From NCBI GenBank assembly GCA_035567895.1, contig DATMPC010000006.1:62001-126000 (forward strand): a DNA stretch of 64,000 nt. The letters run 5' to 3'. Below the pieces are notes generated by a model. The model was not told the DNA's origin. It saw nothing but the letters and a program-made list of their open reading frames with translations, and ran no database searches. The position numbers were made by a program, and so were the translations under genes. The DNA is from Terriglobales bacterium. Its GTDB lineage: Bacteria > Acidobacteriota > Terriglobia > Terriglobales > Acidobacteriaceae. Below, piece after piece: positions 34,032-44,777 of this stretch (its first letter is position 1; each line of letters starts with the position of its first letter).

Positions 34032-36065
34032 ATGCGTCTACTCAATCCTGTAACCGTCGTCGCGCTCTTCTCGATGGCGCTGTTTGCTGCCGATGATTCA
34101 GCCCTCCGAGGCGTATATGTCGGCGACATAGACAAATCGGTCAACCCTTGCGTCAACTTCTTTGATTACGCGAATGGCGCGTGGCGTAAACAGAACCCAA
34201 TTCCACCAAGCATGGTGCGCTGGAGTCGACGTTGGGAATCGGGCGAGACCAACAAAGATGTCTTACACGGCATTCTCGAAGAGACTGCCAAGCAATCAGA
34301 GAAGACAAAGCCTGGCTCAACCGATCAATTAGTCAGCGACTACTACGGCGCGTGCATGGACGAGAAGGCCATCGAGCAACGGGGAATTGAGCCGATACGA
34401 CCTGATCTCAACTTAATCAAGTCAATGAAGTCCCGTGCCGATCTGCAAAAGGTCATTACTCACCTCAACGAAGAGGCTCTGTTCGCGCCCTTTGCATTCG
34501 GATCGAATCCCGACCGGCACGAACCTACAAACGTGATCGCCGACTTCGAAGCGTCCGGACTCGGTCTGCCCGATCGCGACTACTACTTCAAAGACGACGA
34601 GAAGTCGAAGGAAACACGCCAAAAGTATCTGGAACACGTTGCTATGGTTTTCCAGCTTGCTGGGTCAAACGCCGCAGAGGCAAATGCGACTGCGCAAACC
34701 GTGATGAAGATGGAGACCGCACTTGCCGGAGCATCGCTGACCAACGTCGAACTACGCGATCCCAAGGCGACAGATCACAAGATGACGGTGGCCGATGCGC
34801 AGATGCTCAGTCCAAACCTTCAATGGCAGCGTTACTTCTCCGATCTGAAAGTTGACAGCAAGGTTCCCTTCAACGTCGGAGAACCTAAGTTTCTCGCTGA
34901 AGTCGACAGGCAGCTCGCAAATACTCCTATTGCCGACTGGAAGACCTATCTCACTTGGCACGTCTTGCGCACTGCATCGCCTTATCTCTCTTCAAAGTTC
35001 GTCGACGAAGATTTCGCCTTCAATCAGAAGTACCTGAACGGCGCACAGGAGATGAAGCCACTCTGGAAACGCTGTGCGGAGTCTGAAGACAGTCTGCTTG
35101 GTGAGGCGCTTGGCAAGAAGTACGTGGAAAAGGTCTTTCCGCCTGAAGCTAAGACTCGTGTGCAAGAGATAGTAAAGAATATTCTTGCTGCCTTGCATGA
35201 CGATATCGAGCAGCTCACGTGGATGAGTCCCGAAACAAAACAAAAGGCGCTGCTCAAGCTGTCGACCTTCAATCCGAAGATCGGCTATCCCGATAAGTGG
35301 AAGGATTATTCCAGCGTAAAGATCACCCGCACTTCCTATATGGGGAATGTGATCGAAGCGTCGAAGTTCCTTGTCCGGGACGATCTCGATCTGATCGGTA
35401 AGCCAATCGATCGCGGCCGCTGGGGCATGACGCCACCAACCTCGAATGCTTACTACAATCCGCTACTGAACGAGATCGTTTTCCCCGCCGGCATTCTTGT
35501 GCCGCCGCTCTTCGACGTGAAAGCCAACGACGCGGTGAACTACGGTTCAATCGGACCGATCATCGGGCACGAGATCTCCCATGGCTTCGACGATCAAGGC
35601 GCGCAGTTCGATGAGGTCGGACGGCTTCACGATTGGTGGACGCCTGCCGATTACAGAACATTCCAGACACGCGCACAGTGCGTCGTTGATCAATTCAACA
35701 GCTACTCCATTGAAGGCGGAATGCACCACAACGGCAAGCTAGTGCTTGGCGAGAGCATTGGGGATTTAGGCGGACTACGTCTCGGTTACCTCGCTCTCGA
35801 GAAATCGATGGAGGGCAAACCACGTCCCGAAAATGTCGATGGATTCACGCCTGAACAACAGTACTTCATCGCCTGGGGTCAGGCCCGAGGAGATGAGATT
35901 CGTCCGGAGACACAGCGGCAGATGGTGCTCACCGATCCGCATCCGATCGGCAAGTATCGTGTCATCGGGCCCATGAGCAACATGCCCGAATTCCAGAAAG
36001 CGTTCTCATGCAAAGAGAGCGATCCGATGGTTCGCCCAGCAGATCAACGCTGCGCGATCTGGTGA
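34032..36065 (+). CDS. M13 (neprilysin-like) zinc metallopeptidase
   Basis: 677 residues with an N-terminal signal (MRLLNPVTVVALFSMALFAA). Zinc site: HEISH in IIGHEISHGFDDQGAQF (about residues 511-527), with the third ligand in LGESIGDLGGLRLGY. NAYYNPLLNEIVFPAGIL precedes it, as in the family. The C-terminus reads CAIW, close to the CxxW ending typical of M13. It degrades peptides in the periplasm or outside the cell. Family A repeats begin at its stop codon. Confidence 0.93.
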   Translation: MRLLNPVTVVALFSMALFAADDSALRGVYVGDIDKSVNPCVNFFDYANGAWRKQNPIPPSMVRWSRRWESGETNKDVLHGILEETAKQSEKTKPGSTDQLVSDYYGACMDEKAIEQRGIEPIRPDLNLIKSMKSRADLQKVITHLNEEALFAPFAFGSNPDRHEPTNVIADFEASGLGLPDRDYYFKDDEKSKETRQKYLEHVAMVFQLAGSNAAEANATAQTVMKMETALAGASLTNVELRDPKATDHKMTVADAQMLSPNLQWQRYFSDLKVDSKVPFNVGEPKFLAEVDRQLANTPIADWKTYLTWHVLRTASPYLSSKFVDEDFAFNQKYLNGAQEMKPLWKRCAESEDSLLGEALGKKYVEKVFPPEAKTRVQEIVKNILAALHDDIEQLTWMSPETKQKALLKLSTFNPKIGYPDKWKDYSSVKITRTSYMGNVIEASKFLVRDDLDLIGKPIDRGRWGMTPPTSNAYYNPLLNEIVFPAGILVPPLFDVKANDAVNYGSIGPIIGHEISHGFDDQGAQFDEVGRLHDWWTPADYRTFQTRAQCVVDQFNSYSIEGGMHHNGKLVLGESIGDLGGLRLGYLALEKSMEGKPRPENVDGFTPEQQYFIAWGQARGDEIRPETQRQMVLTDPHPIGKYRVIGPMSNMPEFQKAFSCKESDPMVRPADQRCAIW

Positions 36066-36171
36066 AGACCAAGAGGCGAACACGAAGGTCACGAGGGAAA
36101 CGCAAAAGGTCACGACGCATCTCTCCGTGACCTTCTCTTTGCCTTTGTGACCTTCGTGTTCGCTCCGGTCT
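36066..36171. repeat. Gene-less palindromic element with GxxExxY-type ends (family A copy 3)
   Basis: The left arm from 36066 (AGACCAAGAGGCGAACACGA then AGGTCACG) is complementary to the right arm ending about 36171 over more than 40 bases with mismatches. The subterminal AAAGGTCACG/CGTGACCTT pair is also kept. Ends and spacing are as in 9656-9762 and 13985-14507. No coding capacity. It fills the gap between the convergent M13 and ADOP genes. Confidence 0.82.
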
Positions 36172-36188
36172 TAACTCCTTAGCAGGCA

Positions 36189-38860
36189 TCACTCATATCT
36201 CAACGCAACCACCGGGCTCACTCGTGTTGCATGGCGTGCGGGAACGAAGGTTGCTAGAAAAGCGACCGCTGCGAGCGTCAGAATGACAGCGGCGAAGGTA
36301 AGTGGGTCGGTAGAGCTGATTCCATAAAGCAGGCTACCCATCAGTCGCGTCAAGGCAACAGCCGCAACGATCCCAATACCGACGCCGATCAATGTAAGTC
36401 GCGTTCCCTCTCCGAGCACGAGGCTAAGGACGTTTCTGCGTTGTGCTCCGAGGGCCATACGAATTCCAATCTCGTGCGTGCGCTGGGCCACGCTGTACGC
36501 GATGACACCATAGATTCCCACGACGGTGAGCACTAACGCGATTGCGGCAAACACTCCGAGCACAAACATCATGAAACGAGAACGCGACAAGGAATCGGCC
36601 AGAAGCTGATCCATACTAGCGATGGAAGCCATTGGCAATTCCGAATCCATTTGCCGCAGTTCACGTCGAATGGGAGGCACCAGAGACAACGGATCATTTG
36701 ACGTTCTTGTCAGGACAGTCATGCGCGAGTAGGGCAGCTCTGGCATTGGCCAGTATGCATTCGGCTTGGGCTCTTCGCCAGGGCTCATCTGGCGAACGGA
36801 GCCGCAGACGCCGATGATCTCCGACGGATTCTCATCGTCGACCTTCTCGTCGCGCATATAGATCACTACTCTCTTGCCCAGCGGGTTTTCTCCCGGCAGA
36901 TGCTTATCGACAAATGCCTGATTCACGATCACAACACGACGTGTCTGATGCAGCTCTGCGTCATTGAAAGTTCGTCCGGCCAGAATAGGAATCCCCATTG
37001 TGTGGAAATAATCTGGACCGACAACTCTGACTCCCGAAACGGGACCCTCGGATTTCGAAAGCTGAGGCTGGCCGAGAATGTGGACGCCGGTGGCCGCTCC
37101 TAGTCCAGTAAGTGGAGGGTAATTCTCCATGGTTACAGAGCGCACACCGGGAATGCGGCTAATTCGATTCAGGAACTCATTGAAGAAAACCACTTGAAGC
37201 TCATCTTTTGCGTACTTGGTTCGTGGCAATGCCACCTGGAAGGTGAGCAGGTTACGGCTCTCGAATCCAGGATTGACGCCGGCCAGGCGAATAAAGCTTC
37301 GAATGAGCAATCCCGAACCCGCGAGCAGGACAAGAGCCAGTCCCATTTGGCCTACAACCAGCGCATGTCGCACAACGCCGCGTCGTGCACTCGCGGAGCT
37401 TCGCGTTTCCTCTTTCAAAGTTTCTGCAATAGGGGAATGCGAAGCGACATAGGAAGGCAAGAAGCCAAATAGCAAGCTCGAAAGCAAAGTTGCAGCAGCA
37501 GCAAAGCTCAGCAATTTCCCATCAACAGAGACAGAATTCAATCCTAAGAGGCCTTTCGGGCTCGCGGCGAGCAGTGCATTAGTGCCCCAAACTGCAAACA
37601 GCAGTCCCAGGGCGCCCCCAATGATCGCGAGCAGCAGACTCTCAGTCAGCAGCTGCCGAGCAACGCGCCAACGGCTCGCGCCGATAGCAGTCCGAATCGC
37701 GATCTCCCGCTCTCGCTTGGCCGCGCGCGCCAGCAGAAGGCTGGATACATTCGCGCACGCAATGAGCAGCACGAAGGCAACAGCGCAGAACAGCGTAACG
37801 AGGGCAGGCCGCAGGTCGCCTGACAATTGCTCACGTATGGAAACGACCGTGGCGCCCCAGTGCGTATTCGTATCCGGATACTGCTGCTGCAGTCGCGTGG
37901 CTACGGTGTTCATCTGGTCCTGTGCCTGCGGCAGCTTCACCCCTGGCTTCATGCGCGCGACTACCGTGAGATAACGACCAATACCTTGTTTGCGATCGCC
38001 AAACGATTGAGGAACCGCCCATGGCGCCCACATCTGCGGCTTCGCACCTGTGAGAGATCCATCCTTCACATAGAGAGTGAAATCTTTCGGAGCGACACCG
38101 ACGACGACGTGGGGCTTTCCGTCGATGTCGATGGTCTTACCGATCAGGTAAGGATCGCCGCCAAAGCGTTCCTTCCAGAAGCCGTAATCCAGAATTACTA
38201 CATCGTCGCTACCTTTCTTCCAGTTCTCTTCGGTAAATCCGGCGCCCAAAACGGGATTTACACGCACAACCCGGAAGAAACCAGCCGTTACGTTCTGAAC
38301 TACAACCTGCTCAGGGTTGCCATTGCCGGTGAGGTTTGCGCGCGTGTCTGCCATTGCAGCCATGCCCTCGAAAACCAAATTCTGACGTTGCCAATCGAGA
38401 AAATTCGGGGCGCGACGACGTTGTGAGGGTGGGAATGTTTGATGCTGTTCTCCCAAACGACGACGAGGCTGGCAGGATCGTTGTAGGGTAGAGGACGTAG
38501 TAAAAGAGCGTCGACAATGGAGAAGATCGCCGTAGTCGCTCCCATGCCGAGGGCTAACGTCAGGATGGCGACAACCGTGAAGCTTGGATTCTTGCGCAGC
38601 ATGCGCACGCCATAGCCGAGGTCCTGAATGAGAGTTTCGACGAAGCCAACACCGCGCGCTTCACGGACTTCTTCTTTGACCTTGTCTTCTCCGCCAATCA
38701 TGAGACGAGCACGACGTTTCGCTTCCTCGCGGGAAAGGCCTGTGGCCACGTACTTCTCCACTTGTCGCTCGAAGTGGAAGCGCAGTTCTTCGTTCATCTC
38801 TTCTTCCACCCGTTCGCGCTGAAAAAGAGAACGTAAACGGAATATCACATCGCTGAGCAC
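36189..38860 (-). pseudogene. ADOP-type ABC permease (MacB/FtsX-like), frameshifted
   Basis: Two reading frames make one permease. The first, from GTG 38860 (AGGAGA six bases upstream), encodes the cytoplasmic N-terminal helix region ([20 protein letters not shown]) and TM1 ([20 protein letters not shown]) to HNVVAP. The second carries on with [19 protein letters not shown], the MacB periplasmic core, and two FtsX-like permease blocks, to 36189. The break is at the four-base G run 38407-38410; one more base would restore VVAPPNFLDW. It could be a recent mutation, a phase-variable tract or a sequencing error. ADOP proteins have no ATPase domain. The PadR gene is ten bases upstream. Confidence 0.85.
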
Positions 38861-38870
38861 GGGCAGTCTC

Positions 38871-39203
38871 CTATGTAGTCTCAAGAATGTGGGCCACAGC
38901 CGTCGTGAGCTTTCGCCACGAGTCCTGCTCGGTTTCCAGCTGTTTACGTCCTGCCCGAGTAAGTTCGTAATACTTCGCACGGCGGTTGTTTTCCGACGCT
39001 CCCCAGCGGGCCTTGATCCAGCCACGACGCTCGAGCCGGTGCAATGCGGGATAGAGCGAACCCTGCTGCACTTGAAGGACTTCCTTTGAAATCTGCTGAA
39101 TTCGCTCGGAAATCGCCCATCCGTGCAGTGGTTCGAGAGTGACCGTTTTCAGGATCAATAGATCCAATGTGCCTTGGGGAAGATCGATGCGAGTCTCGGA
39201 CAT
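38871..39203 (-). CDS. PadR family transcriptional regulator
   Basis: 110 residues from the ATG at 39203 (AGGAG just upstream). A winged helix: [59 protein letters not shown], and the dimerisation helix [20 protein letters not shown]. This is the acidobacterial PadR subtype found next to ADOP permeases. It is the first gene of a pair with the frameshifted permease. An inverted repeat overlapping its probable promoter (39217-39256) suggests autoregulation. Confidence 0.92.
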   Translation of the reverse strand: MSETRIDLPQGTLDLLILKTVTLEPLHGWAISERIQQISKEVLQVQQGSLYPALHRLERRGWIKARWGASENNRRAKYYELTRAGRKQLETEQDSWRKLTTAVAHILETT

Positions 39204-39216
39204 ATGCTCCTTTTGC

Positions 39217-39256
39217 GCTTCTACAGAAGAATAGCGTGCGTGTTGTAGAAGCACAA
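39217..39256 (-). promoter_or_regulatory. Probable promoter and PadR operator
   Basis: On the minus strand, TTGTGC (39256-39251) and TATTCT (39233-39228) are 17 bases apart, a good -35/-10 pair. A perfect nine-base inverted repeat, GCTTCTACA (39252-39244 on the minus strand) and TGTAGAAGC (39225-39217), spans from the -35 to just past the -10. This placement would let a bound PadR dimer block transcription. Confidence 0.65.
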
Positions 39257-39311
39257 GGGGAGGGCTTCTAGCTTTTGGCTCAGCGCTTCAGCCTCTGCTA
39301 GGCTTTTGCGC

Positions 39312-39791
39312 ATGAGTTTTCCTGCAATTGCCGCTGACCTGTCGGAAACGGTATTGGGCTGCGAGCCTTTGCTCCGCCAAATTCGAAATGTGGACGCCAC
39401 TTTTCGTCCGGCTCCTGAAAAGTGGAGTAAGAAAGAGATTCTTGGCCATCTGATCGACTCAGCGGCAAATAATCATCAGCGCTTTGTGCGCGCTGCGGCG
39501 CAGGGCAGTCTGGAGTTTCCTGGCTACGAACAGGAAAAGATGGTTGCAGTACAGAATCCCAACGTCGCCGGTTGGGAATTGCTGGTAGAGCTGTGGTCCG
39601 CGTATAACCGCTATTTAGCCTACGTCATCGGGCAGCTGCCGGCCTCGTGCGAGAAAGCGTCCTGCAGCATCGCAGGTCGTCCTCCGGTGACACTTCTCTG
39701 GATCGCTACCGATTACGTCGAGCACATGAAGCATCATCTCAACCAGATACTTGGCAATCGCTTTCCGACTGCGTACGGCGCGAAGGCATAG
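39312..39791 (+). CDS. DinB-like putative metal-dependent hydrolase
   Basis: 159 residues from the ATG at 39312. A four-helix-bundle DinB/YfiT-type protein. Conserved His residues sit as in the family: KKEILGHLIDSAANNHQRFV (about residues 40-59) and DYVEHMKHHLNQIL (about 137-150). WSAYNRYLAYVIGQLP lies between. Some members are thiol transferases with bacillithiol or mycothiol; the substrate here is unknown. Divergent from the PadR gene. Confidence 0.8.
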   Translation: MSFPAIAADLSETVLGCEPLLRQIRNVDATFRPAPEKWSKKEILGHLIDSAANNHQRFVRAAAQGSLEFPGYEQEKMVAVQNPNVAGWELLVELWSAYNRYLAYVIGQLPASCEKASCSIAGRPPVTLLWIATDYVEHMKHHLNQILGNRFPTAYGAKA

Positions 39792-39915
39792 CGAGGAAAT
39801 TCTGGGAACAAGACCTTCTTCAGCCCCACTGGGCGAGAGAATCAACAACTCTCAAAGTTCCTGATGCACCACACGACGCAGGTTACAATGCTCTTCCGAT
39901 TCTCGACGAGGCTAG

Positions 39916-41448
39916 ATGGCGACGACAGCGATAGCCAACCTGGAAGACGAGTTCAATCCAACTGATAAGCCTGCTGGCCCGTGCGTGATGGTTGTCTTCG
40001 GCGCAGCTGGCGATCTCACCCAACGTAAGCTTGTTCCTGCGCTCTACAACCTCGCGAAAGACAATCTGCTGCCGGCCAACTTCGCTGTGGTGGGCGTATC
40101 GCTCGACGACTTAAGCCCAGACGCATTTCGCGAGCAGGTTACGCAGTTCCTGGACAAGGAGGACCACACCACCGAAGCGTGGAGATGGTTCAATGAGCGT
40201 CTCTACTATGAACGCGGAGACTTCGCGAGCGACGATACTTATCTCTGCCTCGCCAAGCAGCTCGGCGAAATCGATAAGCATTGCGAAACCCAGGGAAACT
40301 ACCTCTTCTACCTGGCAACCGCTCCAAAGTTCTTCGCCGAGATCGTGCAGCAACTGGGGCGTCATCACCTCGCGCACGAGGAGACCGGAAGTTGGCGTCG
40401 CGTCATTATCGAGAAACCGTTCGGACACGACTTGGAATCCGCCAAGACCTTAAATACGCAGATCCAGAGCGTACTTAACGAAAATCAGATTTATCGCATC
40501 GATCATTATTTAGGCAAAGAGACCGTTCAGAACTTGCTGGTCTTCCGTTTCAGCAACAGCATCTTCGAGCCGCTATGGAACGATCGCTACGTCGATCATG
40601 TGCAGATCACGAATGCGGAGACGGTTGGCGTTGAGCGGCGCGGAGGCTACTTCGACAATGTCGGCACAATGCGCGATATGGTGCCGAATCACATCATGCA
40701 GCTCATAAGTCTCACTGCCATGGAACCGCCTGCATCGTTCAAGCCGGAGGCCGTGCGCGACGAACAAGCCAAAGTCTTGCATGCGATCAAGGTGTTTCAT
40801 CCGGATGAGGTTCTCCACAACACTGTCCGCGGGCAATATGGTGCCGGCAGAGTTGGAGAGCAGAGCGTTCCTGCGTACCGAACCGAACAGGGTGTTTCGC
40901 CCGAATCGCGTACAGAAACATTCGTGGCCATGAAGCTTGCGATCGACAACTGGCGCTGGGCGGGCATTCCGTTTTACGTGCGGACTGGTAAACGTCTCGC
41001 CGAACGCCATACCGAAATTACGATTCAATTCAAGAAGACGCCGCTACAGATCTTTCAAGACACAGCAGGCCACAAACTCCGAACCAATCAATTAGTGATC
41101 CAGATCCAACCTGAAGAAGGAATGATGCTTACATTCGGAGCAAAGATTCCAGGATCGACCGTGCGCGTAGGCTCGATAAACATGAGCTGCGAATACGCCA
41201 CCTATTTCAAATCGGAACCAAAGACCGGATATGAAGTGTTGCTCTACGATTGCATGATCGGCGATCCCACGCTCTTTCAACGCGCCGATATGGTCGAGGC
41301 TGGATGGAGCGTCGTAGATCCGGTGCTCGACGTGTGGCGTGCGGTCTCGCCACGCAAGTTCCCGAATTATCCTGCAGGAAGTTGGGGGCCGAAAGAGACT
41401 GACGACCTGCTGGAGCGCGATGGCCGCAAGTGGAGGACAATCGCATGA
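39916..41448 (+). CDS. zwf: Glucose-6-phosphate 1-dehydrogenase
   Basis: 510 residues. It oxidises glucose 6-phosphate to 6-phosphogluconolactone with NADP+. NADP site: [20 protein letters not shown] (about residues 26-45). The active-site motif RIDHYLGKE (about 194-202) carries the key His. IIEKPFGHD precedes it and [17 protein letters not shown] follows. The stop overlaps the glk ATG (ATGA), so the two are translationally coupled and feed glucose straight into this pathway. Confidence 0.96.
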   Translation: MATTAIANLEDEFNPTDKPAGPCVMVVFGAAGDLTQRKLVPALYNLAKDNLLPANFAVVGVSLDDLSPDAFREQVTQFLDKEDHTTEAWRWFNERLYYERGDFASDDTYLCLAKQLGEIDKHCETQGNYLFYLATAPKFFAEIVQQLGRHHLAHEETGSWRRVIIEKPFGHDLESAKTLNTQIQSVLNENQIYRIDHYLGKETVQNLLVFRFSNSIFEPLWNDRYVDHVQITNAETVGVERRGGYFDNVGTMRDMVPNHIMQLISLTAMEPPASFKPEAVRDEQAKVLHAIKVFHPDEVLHNTVRGQYGAGRVGEQSVPAYRTEQGVSPESRTETFVAMKLAIDNWRWAGIPFYVRTGKRLAERHTEITIQFKKTPLQIFQDTAGHKLRTNQLVIQIQPEEGMMLTFGAKIPGSTVRVGSINMSCEYATYFKSEPKTGYEVLLYDCMIGDPTLFQRADMVEAGWSVVDPVLDVWRAVSPRKFPNYPAGSWGPKETDDLLERDGRKWRTIA

Positions 41449-42449
41449 TTCTCGCTGGAGACATCGGAGCAACACACAGTCGCGTTGCGGCATTTCGACC
41501 AGAAGGCAACAAGTTTCCACTGGTAGTCGAAAAGGTCTATGACAGCCAGGACTACAGAGGCCTCGCCGACATTGTCGGCGATTTCGTGCGGCGCGAAGGC
41601 ATTCCTGCGCAGAACGCTTGCTTTGCCGTGGCCGGACCGGTGCGCAGCGGGAGAAGCAAAATTTCGAATCTTCCCTGGACGATCGACTCGAAAGACATTG
41701 CAAAACAACTCAACCTCAAGGCAGTTGGTCTTATCAACGATCTCGAGGCGTACGCTTATGGTCTTGACTCACTCGAATCGAAAGACTTCGCAACACTCTA
41801 TGCGGGATCAGAGGACGCAGAAGGCAACACTGCTGTGATCTCCGCAGGCACAGGACTTGGCGAAGCTGGTCTTCTCTGGGACGGATTTCGTCAACATCCT
41901 TTCGCTTGCGAAGGCGGACACTGCGACTTTGCTCCGCGCAACGAAGTCCAGATTGAGCTGCTGAAATTCCTACTGGCGCGACACAAGACGGTTAGCTTCG
42001 AGCGAGTACTCGCTGGACCGGGAATCAAGAACATTTACGAATTCCTTCGTGACACTAAGCGAGCCGAAGAGGCTGCATGGCTGCGCGAGCAGATGAGTGC
42101 AAGCAAAGATCCGCCAGCGGTGATCTCGCAGCTTGCGCTAGAGAAGAAAGCTCCAATTTGCGAGCAGACAATGTCGATCTTCGTGAGCATCTACGGGGCT
42201 GAGGCGGGCAACTGTGCGCTCAAGTTCATGTCGCTCGGCGGCATTTTCATCGGAGGAAGTATCGCTGCCAAGAACATTCCCCTAATGAAAGGACCAGAGT
42301 TTCTTGAAGCATTCTTCGATAAGGGACGCATGCGGCCACTGCTCGAATCAATGCCGGTGAAGATTGTGCTCAACGACGATGCTGGCTTGCTCGGCGCCGC
42401 GCGTTACGCTTGCCTGCAAAAGGCATTCGGCAGCGCGCAATGGGCGTAA
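41445..42449 (+). CDS. glk: Glucokinase
   Basis: 334 residues from the ATG at 41445, with GGAGG in the zwf 3' end as ribosome-binding site; an upstream in-frame start at 41430 is not needed. Glk of the proteobacterial type: [16 protein letters not shown] (phosphate 1), [46 protein letters not shown], and [10 protein letters not shown] at the C-terminal half. It phosphorylates glucose to glucose 6-phosphate, the substrate of the upstream zwf. Confidence 0.94.
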   Translation: MILAGDIGATHSRVAAFRPEGNKFPLVVEKVYDSQDYRGLADIVGDFVRREGIPAQNACFAVAGPVRSGRSKISNLPWTIDSKDIAKQLNLKAVGLINDLEAYAYGLDSLESKDFATLYAGSEDAEGNTAVISAGTGLGEAGLLWDGFRQHPFACEGGHCDFAPRNEVQIELLKFLLARHKTVSFERVLAGPGIKNIYEFLRDTKRAEEAAWLREQMSASKDPPAVISQLALEKKAPICEQTMSIFVSIYGAEAGNCALKFMSLGGIFIGGSIAAKNIPLMKGPEFLEAFFDKGRMRPLLESMPVKIVLNDDAGLLGAARYACLQKAFGSAQWA

Positions 42450-42466
42450 GCTGTGTTTGAGGAGTG

Positions 42467-43273
42467 ATGGAAAGCTCAACACAATGCGACTTTCTCCTGA
42501 TGCGCTACGTTCCAGATCCTTTCAAGAACGAGTTCGTCAACATCGGTGTGCTGCTTCTTGGGCGCAACGACAATTTTGCTGACGTACGTTTCACCCGAGA
42601 TTGGGCAAGAGTGCGTTGTGCCGATCCGCAGGCTGATGTCGATATTCTCGAGGCGCTGGAATCCGACATTCGGCGGCAACTACACAGCAGTGCCGAATCG
42701 AGAAAGCAAATCGTCTATCGGCTGCAGGACACGCTCTCGAATGCCTTGCAACTGAGTCAGCCGAGCGCGATGTTGTCCCAATCTCCAGCGCAGGATCTCG
42801 AACGTCTAGCCCAAACCTATCTGGAGCGTGGGAAGCCGCAGCGCGAAGCGCGTCTCGGCGCGCGACAACGAATCGTCACCGAAATGCGCATGGCATTTGA
42901 AACCGCAGGCGTGTGGAATGCGCTCAACAAGAAAGTCAAGGCAGCGAAGTACACGCATCGTGGCGATCCGTTGAAGATCGATTGCGGATATCGTCCGAAC
43001 GGAGTCATACGACTCTTTCATGCAGTTTCACTCGCGGCTGAACCCGATTCGGCTAAGGTTCTCGCATTTAGTTATCCATCGCTGTCTGAAGGAATCGCGC
43101 GCGTGGAGCACGCGAAGACAGATTTGACAGCCGTTGTTGAAGATGGTCTAAATCGGGAAGACGACGCGATCCAATTCGCGATTCAGACACTGGAACAGAG
43201 TTCGATTAAGGTTGCTTCCGTGAATCAGTTACCGATGTTGGCGGAGCGTGCCCGTCAAGAGCTTCGCTTGTAA
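42467..43273 (+). CDS. DUF3037 family protein
   Basis: 268 residues from the ATG at 42467 (a GTG at 42464 is also in frame). The N-terminal DUF3037 pattern is seen: CDFLLMRYVPDPFKNEFVNI then GVLLLG. The middle region is helical (LERGKPQREARLGARQRIVT). Such genes are often paired with a HipA-like gene elsewhere; the HipA-like gene of this window is far away. It follows glk by 17 bases on the same strand but has no obvious link to sugar use. Function unknown. Confidence 0.8.
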   Translation: MESSTQCDFLLMRYVPDPFKNEFVNIGVLLLGRNDNFADVRFTRDWARVRCADPQADVDILEALESDIRRQLHSSAESRKQIVYRLQDTLSNALQLSQPSAMLSQSPAQDLERLAQTYLERGKPQREARLGARQRIVTEMRMAFETAGVWNALNKKVKAAKYTHRGDPLKIDCGYRPNGVIRLFHAVSLAAEPDSAKVLAFSYPSLSEGIARVEHAKTDLTAVVEDGLNREDDAIQFAIQTLEQSSIKVASVNQLPMLAERARQELRL

Positions 43274-43301
43274 TTTTAAAGGGGGATTCCCAGTATGGGA
43301 A

Positions 43302-43544
43302 TTACTCGAAGTCCTTCATCATTTCGCGAAGGCGCATCGCAGCTGTTTCGTTTCCATCAGCGCGCCAGCTGTGCTTGTCTTTCACGTGAGCTTCGAACAC
43401 ACCCTTGAGTTCGCGCTGTCCCGCGAGGGGATCCATGGTTGCGGCCGTGTTTAGCGGAAACGTCTGATGGCAGGCCGAGCACTTGGCAACCGGCGAGGAA
43501 CTTCCATCAGGAACCGAGATTATGAGAGTGGGGCTCTTCTCCAT
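43302..43544 (-). CDS. Small protein with zinc-finger-like Cys/His pattern
   Basis: 80 residues; ATG with AAGGAG seven bases upstream. CSACH (residues about 22-26) and FEAHVKDKH (about 50-58) give a CxxC...HxxxxH arrangement like a C2H2 zinc finger. The rest is unremarkable (LREMMKDFE at the end). Similar short proteins occur in Acidobacteriota; no function is known to me. A DNA or protein interaction role is a guess. Convergent with the DUF3037 gene. Confidence 0.65.
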   Translation of the reverse strand: MEKSPTLIISVPDGSSSPVAKCSACHQTFPLNTAATMDPLAGQRELKGVFEAHVKDKHSWRADGNETAAMRLREMMKDFE

Positions 43545-43637
43545 TTCGGACTCCTTAAAGCCTACTAACCCTAGTTTCTTCTCAAAGTTTATCCCCTACA
43601 AGTTCCAGTAGTAACAGCCAGGTAACCAGTCCGACCG

Positions 43638-44777
43638 TTACAATGCGGCTCGCGCCTTAAGCACGCGATCCACGGCCTGTTGTGGGGTGTCTCCAATCGC
43701 GGAAAGATGTCCCATCTTTCGTCCCGGACGGGGCACACTCTTCTCATATAAATGCAGGCGCACGCCTGGGATCGCCAATGCGCGATCGAACGCCGGCGGA
43801 TGCGTGCCGAGCCATACATCGCCGAGCAAGTTCGAGATCGCCGCAGGCTTGATTACAGTGACATCGCCGAGCGGCAGATCACAAACGGCGCGCACTGCCT
43901 GCTCAAACTGGCTCGTGACACATGCTCGCTCGCTGGCGTGATAACTATTGTGTGGACGCGGCGCCAGTTCGTTCACCAGCAGCCTTCCATCCTTCAGCAG
44001 GAACATCTCAATCACCAGCAGTCCGACAACCTGAAGCTGTTGCGAAATCTGCAGCGCCAGATCGGTCGCCTGCTTGTATAGATCGGCCGGCAGCGAAGCG
44101 GGAATTGCCGACCAATCGAGGATCTGATCTTCGTGATGGTTTAGTGCCGGTGAGTAGACAACTGCTTCGCCATGCGGACGCCTTGCAACCAACACAGAGA
44201 TCTCGCATTCCAGAGGCAATGCGCGCTCTACCACACAGGGCCGCGAGCCAAGCAACTTCCAAAGATCGTCTGCCGAAGAGGCAGTAGCGGATGGCTGCAG
44301 TCGGATCTGACTACGGCCATCATATCCACCCGAAGCAGACTTGATGAAGCAGTCCCTACCGAATTGCTGAACAGCAGCGCCAAGTTCCTGAACGTTCGTT
44401 ATCGGTCGCCATTCCCCAATCGGGAAGCCACTGCTCTGCAGCCAGCTCTTCTGGCGAATCCGATCTTGCACTACTTTCAACACCGCTGCTTCCGGCCTCA
44501 CAGGAGCATGTCGAGCCGCTTCTTCGAGACTTGACAGCGAAATTTGCTCAATCTCAAGCGTCACGACGTCGGAGCCACGCGCGAGGTCGGCGGCAGCATG
44601 AGCGTCATCGAACGACGCAGTAAAGCAGCTATCGACTACAAAGCTTGCAGGGCACGAGCGATCAGGATCAAGCACTTGCACTCGATATCCGAGAGAACGT
44701 GCAGCCATTGCAGTCATGCGCCCAAGCTGTCCGCCGCCGAGAATGCCAATCGTCGCGCCGGGAAGGATGGCGCTCAC
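43638..44777 (-). CDS. purK: N5-carboxyaminoimidazole ribonucleotide synthase
   Basis: 379 residues from the GTG at 44777, which overlaps the purE stop (GTGA). An ATP-grasp enzyme that carboxylates AIR in purine synthesis. Landmarks: [70 protein letters not shown], and [20 protein letters not shown] then CVTSQFEQ. The extended open frame upstream of 44777 lies inside purE and is not used. Confidence 0.95.
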   Translation of the reverse strand: MSAILPGATIGILGGGQLGRMTAMAARSLGYRVQVLDPDRSCPASFVVDSCFTASFDDAHAAADLARGSDVVTLEIEQISLSSLEEAARHAPVRPEAAVLKVVQDRIRQKSWLQSSGFPIGEWRPITNVQELGAAVQQFGRDCFIKSASGGYDGRSQIRLQPSATASSADDLWKLLGSRPCVVERALPLECEISVLVARRPHGEAVVYSPALNHHEDQILDWSAIPASLPADLYKQATDLALQISQQLQVVGLLVIEMFLLKDGRLLVNELAPRPHNSYHASERACVTSQFEQAVRAVCDLPLGDVTVIKPAAISNLLGDVWLGTHPPAFDRALAIPGVRLHLYEKSVPRPGRKMGHLSAIGDTPQQAVDRVLKARAAL

